The notes below the pieces were generated by a model. That model did no database searches. It saw nothing but the letters and a program-made list of their open reading frames with translations, and was not told the DNA's origin. A DNA stretch of 64,000 nucleotides, from assembly GCA_021773355.1 (NCBI GenBank), contig JAJFKE010000031.1, positions 1 to 64,000 of the forward strand, read 5' to 3'. Below, piece after piece: positions 29,901 to 37,504 of the stretch; within the stretch, counting starts at the first letter, position 1; each line of letters begins with the position of its first letter. This stretch comes from Gammaproteobacteria bacterium. Lineage in GTDB: Bacteria; Pseudomonadota; Gammaproteobacteria; Pseudomonadales; Pseudohongiellaceae. The translations under genes and the position numbers were made by a program.

Positions 29901-32636
29901 CTTCTCTGCAGTCAAGACAGGCTGATTCAAATATCCGCGAGACAAACCAAAACCGGCAATACAAAGCTCACCTTTAACACCGACCGGAAGCAAGCGATAG
30001 TCTTCATCCAACACAAAAAGTTTAGCGTGTGGGGCAGCACTCCCTATCGGCACAGAATTGGTAAGCGCATTACTACAATCAAAAGATGTACTCCACACAC
30101 AACCTTCAGTTGGACCATATTCGTTAACCAAGCGACAATCCGACCAATGCTTACTGGCTAAATGCAAATCTACAAGTGATTTCGGGCATATTTCCCCAGC
30201 TACAATGACAACCTGCATAGAATCGGGTGCAACATGACCGCCTTGAAGTATGTTGAAATATACTCTTGGTAGAGCTAGCAGATGACTCACTTGTTCGCGA
30301 ATCAATAAAGTTTCTATTCGAGCAGGATCTAATGCATCGCCAGAGCTAGCGATGCACAACTTTCCACCGGAAGAAAGTGTCCAAAATATTCCGGCAAGAG
30401 AACTATCGAACGCATAAGAGGAGAGTAACAAAAAAGCCGAAGGAAGTTGATCATAAGTTCGGCTGCGCGACAAAGTCGACTTTACCAAACTATCATGATT
30501 TATTAGCACACCTTTGGGATTACTAGTAGAGCCTGAAGTATATATTACATAGGCCAAGTTGCTGGAATCTACTCTACTAGTATTGCCACTAACATTCGCA
30601 ACTGAATGATGCCCCGCGAAGAGCTCCAACAAGTTTTCATCTAAAGGTATTACTTTGCAATCACCTAGCTCTAATTCAGACAAGAGGTGTTGCGAGGTGA
30701 GAACCAATTCAACACCACTATCAGATAACATATATTTCAAGCGCGCGGTTGGATAGTCTGGATCTAATGGTAAGTAGGCCGCACCTGATTTCAGCACCCC
30801 TAACAAGCCCACAATCATTTCCAAGGAATTCTCAATGCAAAGCGCCACTATAACGTCAGGTCCCACACCTTGCTCAATCAGGTAGTGCGCAAGCCTATTG
30901 GCGCGTTCATTCAGCTCATGATAACTAAGTTGTAAAGTTTCATAAGAGACAGCTATGCTGTTAGGCATTTTTTTTGCGTTCGCCTCAATTAACTCGTGTA
31001 TACACATATTTGAGGCGTATTCAATTTTCGTATTGTTCCATTCAATCAACTGCTGATGTCGCGCTGAATCTGTTAGGATTTCAAGCGACCTGAAACCCTG
31101 CTCATTTGTACTACCTAAAGTTTCAACTATGCTTTCCAACAAAGTGGAAAAGCACAGAGACATCTGCTCAATTGACGACGATTCAAAAAGGGCTTGGTCA
31201 TAGACCCAAAATATATCTAGACCAGTACCCGTGTCATTAATATTCAGATACAAATCATACCGAGTGTGCGACCATTCCGTTACTACCACTTCCATTGAAA
31301 CTTCGTTATCCAGAACAAATTCTAATCGCTCGTCATTTCTCAAATCCATTTTTATTTGGAACAGCGGATGATGCCGTAGTGATCTTTCAGGATTCAACTT
31401 TTCTACTAGCATTTCAAATGGAACGTACTGATGAGTATAACCATCCAATATAGTCTGCTTGTTTAACAACAAAAGTTCTTTAAATGTAGGATTTCCGGAC
31501 AAATTCGTTCTTACTACAAGGTCATTTACAAAAAAGCCGATTAGTGACTCTATATCTTGGTGCATCCTACCAGCAGTTGCGGTGCCAACTATTATGTCCG
31601 TTTCATTACTATATCGGCTTAACAGTACGGCAAACGCCGTCTCCAACATCATATATAGGGTTACGTCAAACTTGACGCATAGCTCTTTCAAGCTGTCCAT
31701 CGTCGCCGCATCTATAGAACTAAAATGACTTTTAGCTGCGAACGTTTGATGATCTGGCCTAGGATTATCTAATGGTAGTCCGTGCAAATTGGGCATTCCA
31801 CTGAGCTTCTCATTCCAATAAATCAATTCCTTATCTAATAATTCACCATGCAGCCATTTTCTTTGCCATTCGGCATAATCTGCATACTGAAACTTTAGTG
31901 CTGGAAACGGGCCCGATTCATTCTGGCTGCAAACCTGATATAGACGACTGAATTCTTTTTGCAAGATGGCTAAGGACCAACCGTCGCTGGCAATATGATG
32001 CATGGTGAAAAGCGCAACATGAGAAGTAGCAGATAGCACCAGTAACCGCATGCGAAGCATAAGGTCTGACTTTAGGTTAAACGCTTGATTCGCTTCTTCT
32101 TCTATCAACCGTTCTATCTCGTCCTGCTGTTCAACAGTATTAAGTGTAGACAGGTCATAAATAGTTATTGGAAGATCATACTCATTCTTAACAACTTGGT
32201 ACGGAACACCTCCTTCTTCAATAAAACCTGTCCTTAACACCTCATGTCGATTCAATATCTGATACAGCGCATTTTTCAAAGCATCAATACTAAGTTTCCC
32301 TTTAAAACGAAGAATACATGGAATATTGTATTGGGCACTATTAAGCTCCAACTGATCAACAAACCATAACCTTTGTTGAGCGTAAGAAAGCTTTAGATTC
32401 CCTTCTCTCGAAGTCCGCTCAATTGGAGCTAAAGGAATATATTCTTCAGACTCCTGCATGTGGGTGATCTTTCCTAGCGTATCCAAATAGCGGATTATCG
32501 ATTGTTTGTTTTTTCGAATACGTTCTTTCTGCACCTCGGAAATTCGTCCACGGATAGCCTTATAGCGTATATTTTCACCGTCTACGTGGAGATGGATTCC
32601 ATTATCTAGCAGCTCCCTAACGATTTTTGCCGTCAC
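23985..32636 (-). CDS. NRPS 3: TubC-C-A-PCP-C-A(MT)-PCP-TE
   Basis: A 2883-residue two-module termination NRPS. It starts with a TubC-type docking domain (1-55), then C (about 80-510; HHIASDG at 213-219), A (535-1060), PCP (LGGHS), a second C (HHIASDG), A with an embedded methyltransferase, PCP (LGGHS) and TE. TE has 'GWSLGG' with Ser2705 and a late His in 'EGTHKTM'. The methyltransferase has 'LLEIGCGTG' and sits between A8 and A10, as N-methylating domains do. Pocket reading gives D-S-A-L-I-A-E-V-W-K for the first A (no confident match) and D-A-Q-D-V-G-A-V-D-K for the second, close to the Gln code DAQDLGVVDK. It predicts X-(N-methyl-Gln) release. The GTG start overlaps the NRPS 2 stop (TAGTG). 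Confidence 0.95.
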   Translation of the reverse strand: MTAKIVRELLDNGIHLHVDGENIRYKAIRGRISEVQKERIRKNKQSIIRYLDTLGKITHMQESEEYIPLAPIERTSREGNLKLSYAQQRLWFVDQLELNSAQYNIPCILRFKGKLSIDALKNALYQILNRHEVLRTGFIEEGGVPYQVVKNEYDLPITIYDLSTLNTVEQQDEIERLIEEEANQAFNLKSDLMLRMRLLVLSATSHVALFTMHHIASDGWSLAILQKEFSRLYQVCSQNESGPFPALKFQYADYAEWQRKWLHGELLDKELIYWNEKLSGMPNLHGLPLDNPRPDHQTFAAKSHFSSIDAATMDSLKELCVKFDVTLYMMLETAFAVLLSRYSNETDIIVGTATAGRMHQDIESLIGFFVNDLVVRTNLSGNPTFKELLLLNKQTILDGYTHQYVPFEMLVEKLNPERSLRHHPLFQIKMDLRNDERLEFVLDNEVSMEVVVTEWSHTRYDLYLNINDTGTGLDIFWVYDQALFESSSIEQMSLCFSTLLESIVETLGSTNEQGFRSLEILTDSARHQQLIEWNNTKIEYASNMCIHELIEANAKKMPNSIAVSYETLQLSYHELNERANRLAHYLIEQGVGPDVIVALCIENSLEMIVGLLGVLKSGAAYLPLDPDYPTARLKYMLSDSGVELVLTSQHLLSELELGDCKVIPLDENLLELFAGHHSVANVSGNTSRVDSSNLAYVIYTSGSTSNPKGVLINHDSLVKSTLSRSRTYDQLPSAFLLLSSYAFDSSLAGIFWTLSSGGKLCIASSGDALDPARIETLLIREQVSHLLALPRVYFNILQGGHVAPDSMQVVIVAGEICPKSLVDLHLASKHWSDCRLVNEYGPTEGCVWSTSFDCSNALTNSVPIGSAAPHAKLFVLDEDYRLLPVGVKGELCIAGFGLSRGYLNQPVLTAEKFVSNPFCNEETEKLYKTGDLVRWLPEGNLAFLGRLDDQVKVRGFRIELGEIESQLRNLDGVQDSVVLFREIAGQDNSLVAYILSELLQENDEILEHQKARLVTGYKTQLVKALPDYMVPNAYIFLNEFPLTPTGKIDKKSLPVPSEQDLLKNQYVPAGNEIEEKLCVLWQEVLKLDQVGTLDNFFSLGGHSLLATRLISLVRENFGVEIPVRALFESPTIKDFSGVLASAADSTDLVLPSILKANRSDRLPLSYAQQRLWVIDQLGSGSVQYNVPGRIQLQGRLKVKAFKKALNSLLDRHEVLRTQFSVDSVGPYQVIANDYELPLVQHDLSNLDEPLRRLEVVRLSEEEASRPFDLSAELMLRVQLIKLSQSDHVVLYTMHHIASDGWSMGVLQSEFSALYEAFGDKRENPLLPLTVQYADYAMWQRSWLQGKVLSEQREYWKTQLAGAPLLHNLPLDRPRPAEQGFEGGAYLQVLDENVLNKIKLICAQHGVTLFMFLETAFAVLLCRYSGSEDIVVGSPIAGRTHKEVEGLIGFFVNTLVIRSDLSGSPKFSDLLVTNKQTILNSYTYQHIPFEMLVEELRLERRSNHNPLFQISFELRSMEEASQNLSGLQGSSFEDAEGGVRTRFDLEGHGEEDGNKLWFNWVYNIDLYDGETIERLVTNFGLLLDSIVRSFGKIGEPCIHSLDLLNEGERYKQLVEWNDTTTSFPKDKCIHELLEEQVEQYPNHLAVVYEGVSLSYAELNKRSNQLAHYLIAHGVTPETFVGLYIERSLEMIVGLFGILKAGGVYVPMDPNYPAVRLNYILKDSGAKLILTQSNLLDTPIIEQHDHICLDDEDVSSMLIKCSAENPNKQHMSLESRHLAYVIYTSGSTGQPKGIMIRHYSVVNLAFNLFSTLSQHKNSTKKCWAWNASFSFDASVQGISQLILGTTLVIIPEEVRREANKLYQFFDRHDIGYWDCTPVQLQQVLNISTKDLPVIVVGGEPLGDVLWNRLVELSEKQGVIAFNAYGPSETCVDATLCPITTEFARESLGKLLGNTQAYVLSKAGMLAPIGVQGELYLGGIGLAKGYLGQEDLTAEKFVANPFSDNLAELLYRTGDLVRWLPDGNLEYLGRIDDQVKVGGFRIELGEIESVLVAQESLNNAVVTVRTLDNDDKQLVAHVCPSKTYLDAMASRNSSSDLQRWTTVFDEQYSSVPVVEETDLNFTGWNSSYTGEAVEIGQMEEWLSGTVDRIEAMAPKHLLEIGCGTGLLLYRYGGYCESVHALDISSAALSGVRQELDARGWSHVELQQGDALSTEGLVDKQFDAVVINSVVQYFPNRLYFNQVLEQLLRCVAPGCQIFIGDVRNLDLLTAHAAAVEKSQLTQSTSVSVLASRVQRRIQQEPELLISPGYFHQLAEDYAEISRVDIMVKRGVGDNEMLRYRYDVVLTVGGEAEEIGTRSLPWSDFTTNQSLRDRLTEGAEECFAVSSIPNYRISEDVELSTGLSEWEGVRMVYPPEEAGGLSADAIVQVDELESVLQQAEQCGYRVGVSWSQARLDCVDVIFSRGELPEVRSKHAYTGLYQTNYPQLLSIGHELSIELKGELEKSLPDYMVPSVYVVLEQLPLTPNGKVDKKALPLPEESDLKREIYVEAVTEYENILAAIWKSVLSVERVGLNDDFFLLGGHSILLLDLMNKIREVGFDIALTPLFKYSTLKSMAAQLEKSSALLPINKGCVKLRGGSNLTPLFLVHEYTGYVFGYAAMVQDLESGIPVYGLQTSGVFGPDTYEYLAGEHVKEMQQVQPEGPYRIAGWSLGGIVAFEIATQLIRNGHCVEFLGVIDSNFPSGEDHEINRMNDVSAVLSIFSEFTAEADEHLMSQLTAATDLEELYEKVTTLELLAPNITLEIIRHRLHKERKTYKFGRNYKPEVLTIPTYLFLSNEDSERYMSTAADWKRHLGDAVSVYSIEGTHKTMMQQPNVRKIAELFSKALNR

Positions 32637-35600
32637 TAAAGCACACCTTCTTCTGTATTCTGAGAACTGGATTCAAGCTGTACTTGGTTTTCTATAAGCT
32701 TATTCGAATCAAGCAGCTCGTTAAGTGATATAGCGAGGCCGGCTATTGTGGGTGATTTGAAAATAATGCGAAGTGGAATTTCAACTTCAAAGGCCTGGCG
32801 AATCATACTAACCAATCGGGTAGCTAGCAGAGATTGTCCGCCTAATTGAAAGAAGTCATCATGGATTCCTATATGGTCACAATCTAGAACTTGCTCCCAA
32901 AGCTCAGAAAGTTTTATTTCAACCTCACCAATCGGAGCCGCGTATGACGCTTTAAGTGAAATTTCTTCTTCAATGTCAATTAACTTTGCCTTGTCAATCT
33001 TCCCATTTACCGTCAACGGCATCTGATCTACAAATACAAAATTCCTAGGACACATATAGTCGGGCAAATTATTCCTTAACGCCGATCCAAATTTTTCAGC
33101 GTAAGACTTATTTTGTATCGCTGTGCTGCTTGAGAATGCTTCTTCCGTGGCTAAGTTGTTGTGCCTATCCCTCAGCACTACATACGCCACCAAATATTTT
33201 TCTAGTTCAGAACCCTCTTTCATTAGTACAGCTACGGCTCCAACTTCATTGATCTTCAATATTTGTGATTCTATTTCCTTAATTTCAATACGATATCCAC
33301 GAATCTTGATTTGATCGTCGATACGTCCTATATAATCTAAATTCCCATCGATACGCCATCTAGCCAAATCGCCAGATCTGTAAACTTTCTCATTGCTATC
33401 ATCGGAAAAAGGGTTCGGGACAAATTTTTCGACCGTTTGAATAACACTATTTAGATAGCCTCTCGCAACCCCGGCCCCTCCAATATATAACTCCCCCACC
33501 TCACCGATGGGCACTAGTTTAAGTGTAGAGCTGAGAATATAGATCTTGGTATTAGCGAAGGGCCTACCGATTATCTTCGCAAAATCAGCATTATCATCGA
33601 TTGAAATAGCTGCATTGACGGTTGTTTCAGTCGGACCGTAAGCATTTATCAATCGAATGTTACTTTTAGAATAAGAGCGCCATAAATCTACAGCATTAGG
33701 ACTTATCCGTTCTCCTCCAACCATAACTTGTCGCACTGTCGATGGAATCTCCAAACAATTGCTAAACACAAGTTGATGCCAATAACTTGTGGGAAGGTTT
33801 ACTAATGTAACTTCTAACTCTTCACAAAATGACCAAAATTTTTGTTCACTCTCAAGCCATCTGTCATCCCGCAATATTAGTGAACACCCATTGCACAATG
33901 TGCCAAATATATCTTCCACAGACATATCAAAACTAATTGAAGAAAACTGCAAAAACCTATCATCCGGAGTTAATCGATAGTCCCTACAAACTGCAGTAAT
34001 AAGATTGGCCAGGTTTTTGTGATCAACAACAACCCCCTTGGGATTTCCTGTCGTGCCGGAGGTATAAATCACATAAGCAGGGTGGCAGGAAGTTAACCCG
34101 ATACTTTCGATAGGGATATTTTCTGAACTATTTTCATTTATATAATCTTGTTGTTTGTCAATAGCAACAATTTCAATCCCTTCCGCAGATATACGCCCTA
34201 GCAGCGTTGCATGAGTTAACAAAAGCAATGGCCGCGCATCACTAATCATATAGTCAAGCCTACCTTCAGGATATTCGGGGTCGAGCGGTAAATATGCAGC
34301 TCCTGATTTTAGAATTGCTAGCAAACTAACAATCATATCTATACCGCGATGCATACAAACTCCAACTAGCATATTCGGTTTTGCGCCTTTCAAAATCAGA
34401 AAACGTGCGAGCTGATTGGATTTTTCGTTTAGTACTTTATACGAAAGCGCTTCACTACCTGACTCGACGGCAAGTTGACCTGGTGTAAAAGTTGCGTGTC
34501 TTTCAAATAACTGCTGGAGGCAGGTATCTACGGGAAAAGGATGTTGTGTTGTGTTGAATTCCTCTGTTAGTAGAATTCCTTCTGACTGCGTCAACAGTGA
34601 GAGTGAATCCAGCTTAGTTTCGGCCTCAATATGACTAACAAATCCATGAATAAATTCGGATAACCGGTCCCTGTGTAACTCCATCTCCCATTGTTCGAGC
34701 AGGTCTGGGTTGCCATCAATATTTATGTAACATGCACTTGTTTCTTCGGAGATATATATTCGTATAGACAAATTGTCTTCTAGCCTAGAAAAAATAACGA
34801 ATTCGTCATCAACATCCTGAAATGATGAGCCAAGAGAACAAAATGAAGCACACACCTCAGCATCGCTACTCCATGACCCAGCCGAGTTCTCAGTGAAGGT
34901 TTTCGTAATGCCTTTGTCAAAGAACCTTCCATGGTGAGAGGAACTGTCCAAATAATCGGAGAGTGCAGCAATGAATTGCCCACAACTGTGATTGTTATTC
35001 GCGACTGACAGAACCGGAAATGCGCTAGCGAAATTAAAGGGTCGATTCCCTAAATGTTGTCCAATCGCGTTATTGATCTTAACCACGATTGACATTATTT
35101 CTTGGTCCTTTACTTTGTGAAGATAAAGAATAGTGATAGCAACCATAAACTTGTCTAGACCGATAGCTGATTTGTTTGCCCGGCCTTTCAGCGGTTCCAT
35201 CACCTCGCACCCTAATGATAAGCTTGCACGAACCGTATTTCGCAAGTCATACGTGAGCTGTCGATTATTAGAAGAGGTGATGTCTACTAGGTCATTTAGT
35301 CTAGTCGACCAGTATTTTTTATCATCAACATATTGAGAACTATAACGATACTCGAAATCAGATTCCAGATACGCAATATGTTCCTGTCTATCATCAATGA
35401 GGGTTGGAAGCCTGTTCTCGCTACAATACAACCTATAAGCCTCGTCTATTTTTCTTCGAATTCTGAATGCGCCCTCCTCATTAACCAATAAAGAATGGAA
35501 TTGGGTATACCAGCAATACCTTTCTTTGCCCAATTTCAATAACGCAAAATGGAACGGTAGTGCACCAATCGGGCTTAAGACTTCATTTCTCGTCGTGTCA

Positions 35601-37504
35601 ATCCAATTTGAAGCAGATACTATCGGCTCCTTTTCTGTAGAAAATTCTATTTCCTCGATTGTAAACTTCCGTTCGTTGCGAATTTTTTGCTTTACATTTC
35701 CATTTTCTTCGAGCAAAAATTCTAAGCGTAATACGCTTTCGCATTCAATGACAAATTGCACAGCGGTATTCAATGCCGCGCAGTCAATTTCCTTAGCGAC
35801 TTCGGTATATATACAAAATTGATGCGCTAGATTTTTGCCCGCAGTTGGTTTTAATTTCCGCCATATAGATTTTTGAATAGAGGACAGCGGATAGCTACCA
35901 TCCGCTGATTGCGCATGCTTTGTGGAAAGTTTAAGTTGTTCAATTTTCTCACCCGAAGCTCCTAATGCTAAGTCTCTTAGCAAAGCCTCAAGATGTACCT
36001 TTAGACGGAGAGCCGTATCGTTTTCTATCGCGTTCGACTGGTATTTTAATATTACTGACAATTGATTATTGGATCGAATTATCAGAGTAACTGGATAGTT
36101 CGTTTCTGCGTCCCTACCCACCGAGCGAAATTTGATTCCACTCATACTGCTTTTCTCTTCTAAGTTAAGCTCCTCCACAAGTGGATAGTTTTCGACTACA
36201 ATTAGGCTTTCAAATAGAGCCTGGCCATTCGGAAGTTCACTCACGCTCTGTATGGCTGGCAAACCGGAATAACTGTAGATCTCACGCTCGATATTTCCTT
36301 CATGTATTCTTTGTAGCAATTGTTCAACTGTTAGACCTTTGTCAAAATCACAACGAATCGGAACAGCATTGAGAAACAAGCCTGTCATTGACTCTACTCC
36401 AGGAAGATCACCTGGCCGGCCGGAAAACGTCGAACCAAAAACTACTGAGCTTTCACCGCTATAACGATGCAATAGAATTGCCCAAGCCCCCTGCACTAAG
36501 ACGCTTATAGTACAATTCAGTCTTTTAGCAAGTTGATCTAGGTTTTTGTGAATCTTTCTATCTATGTCCAAATAGAACCATTCAAAAGCTTGCTCTTCAT
36601 GATTAATATCAATGGCGTCCCCAAATAGGGAAGTTTGCTTGGTAATTCCTTGCAGGTTATTTCGCCAAAATTTCAGAGCGCTGGCATCATCAAATTTGGA
36701 CAACCAATCAATATAGCTATCGTATTGAAATGGTTCATCTAGCAAATTATCGCCGCCTTCTAATAAAACACTATAAGACTGCATAAGTTCAGACAAAATC
36801 GTTGGCAGGCACCATCCATCAAGTACCGCATGATGATGTGTCCACAGAAAATGGTATTCATTGTCAGCAAGCCTAATAAGAGTAATTCGGAGAAGAGGAG
36901 CCTTCTCAAAAACAAAGCCTTTCGCCTTATCCTGCTTTCGGAACTCTAAAAGCTTTGATACGCGCTCCTGCTCTGAGAAATCTCGCCAGTCGTCGATTGC
37001 TACTGGTAAATCAACGTGACTCAAGACCAACTGATGAGCTTGCCTGGTTTCTAACGAGACAAAACAAGTTCTGAACACATCGTGACGTTCAACAATGTAT
37101 TTCCATGCATCAATAAATGCATCAACGTCTAACTCACCGACTAGATCACAATATATTTGATTGGTGTAGAAGGAACCGTTATTACTCAATAACCCATGGA
37201 ATATCAATCCTTGTTGCATTGGTGTTGCCACGTACAATTTTTGTATCAACGGATAATTGACCTCAAGAAATTGCAGCTCTTCTTGAGAAACACAGCTCAA
37301 AGGGAAGTCTGAAATTGCAGTTGTTGAATGGCTACTAATTTCAGATTCATGCGCTAATATTTCTACTATTTGATCTCGATCAATTTTTATTCTTTCTAAC
37401 AGATCGTCATCAACATATTCTGCTGAAATTTTGAGACGTCCATTATCAAGACTGAGTAATACGCCCCGTTGTATACACTCTTGCATTACGTGAAAAGCGC
37501 TCAT
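32636..37504 (-). CDS. NRPS 2: TubC-C-C*-A-PCP with degenerate tandem condensation domain
   Basis: A 1622-residue protein: TubC docking domain (1-55), condensation domain (about 90-515; HHAVLDG at 224-230, 'TPMQQGLIFHGLL' as in C domains that follow E domains), and a second condensation-fold domain (about 530-985). The second domain's HHxxxDG is changed to F-H-S-L-L-V-N. Then come A (990-1500) and PCP (about 1560, LGGQS). The A-domain pocket reads D-M-E-N-M-G-A-V-N-K, resembling an ornithine/hydroxyornithine code (DMENLGLINK), so a basic side chain is a tentative call. No carrier domain separates the two C domains. The second may be an interface-type domain that recruits tailoring enzymes instead of forming bonds. 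ATG overlaps the NRPS 1 stop (ATGA). Confidence 0.94.
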   Translation of the reverse strand: MSAFHVMQECIQRGVLLSLDNGRLKISAEYVDDDLLERIKIDRDQIVEILAHESEISSHSTTAISDFPLSCVSQEELQFLEVNYPLIQKLYVATPMQQGLIFHGLLSNNGSFYTNQIYCDLVGELDVDAFIDAWKYIVERHDVFRTCFVSLETRQAHQLVLSHVDLPVAIDDWRDFSEQERVSKLLEFRKQDKAKGFVFEKAPLLRITLIRLADNEYHFLWTHHHAVLDGWCLPTILSELMQSYSVLLEGGDNLLDEPFQYDSYIDWLSKFDDASALKFWRNNLQGITKQTSLFGDAIDINHEEQAFEWFYLDIDRKIHKNLDQLAKRLNCTISVLVQGAWAILLHRYSGESSVVFGSTFSGRPGDLPGVESMTGLFLNAVPIRCDFDKGLTVEQLLQRIHEGNIEREIYSYSGLPAIQSVSELPNGQALFESLIVVENYPLVEELNLEEKSSMSGIKFRSVGRDAETNYPVTLIIRSNNQLSVILKYQSNAIENDTALRLKVHLEALLRDLALGASGEKIEQLKLSTKHAQSADGSYPLSSIQKSIWRKLKPTAGKNLAHQFCIYTEVAKEIDCAALNTAVQFVIECESVLRLEFLLEENGNVKQKIRNERKFTIEEIEFSTEKEPIVSASNWIDTTRNEVLSPIGALPFHFALLKLGKERYCWYTQFHSLLVNEEGAFRIRRKIDEAYRLYCSENRLPTLIDDRQEHIAYLESDFEYRYSSQYVDDKKYWSTRLNDLVDITSSNNRQLTYDLRNTVRASLSLGCEVMEPLKGRANKSAIGLDKFMVAITILYLHKVKDQEIMSIVVKINNAIGQHLGNRPFNFASAFPVLSVANNNHSCGQFIAALSDYLDSSSHHGRFFDKGITKTFTENSAGSWSSDAEVCASFCSLGSSFQDVDDEFVIFSRLEDNLSIRIYISEETSACYINIDGNPDLLEQWEMELHRDRLSEFIHGFVSHIEAETKLDSLSLLTQSEGILLTEEFNTTQHPFPVDTCLQQLFERHATFTPGQLAVESGSEALSYKVLNEKSNQLARFLILKGAKPNMLVGVCMHRGIDMIVSLLAILKSGAAYLPLDPEYPEGRLDYMISDARPLLLLTHATLLGRISAEGIEIVAIDKQQDYINENSSENIPIESIGLTSCHPAYVIYTSGTTGNPKGVVVDHKNLANLITAVCRDYRLTPDDRFLQFSSISFDMSVEDIFGTLCNGCSLILRDDRWLESEQKFWSFCEELEVTLVNLPTSYWHQLVFSNCLEIPSTVRQVMVGGERISPNAVDLWRSYSKSNIRLINAYGPTETTVNAAISIDDNADFAKIIGRPFANTKIYILSSTLKLVPIGEVGELYIGGAGVARGYLNSVIQTVEKFVPNPFSDDSNEKVYRSGDLARWRIDGNLDYIGRIDDQIKIRGYRIEIKEIESQILKINEVGAVAVLMKEGSELEKYLVAYVVLRDRHNNLATEEAFSSSTAIQNKSYAEKFGSALRNNLPDYMCPRNFVFVDQMPLTVNGKIDKAKLIDIEEEISLKASYAAPIGEVEIKLSELWEQVLDCDHIGIHDDFFQLGGQSLLATRLVSMIRQAFEVEIPLRIIFKSPTIAGLAISLNELLDSNKLIENQVQLESSSQNTEEGVL

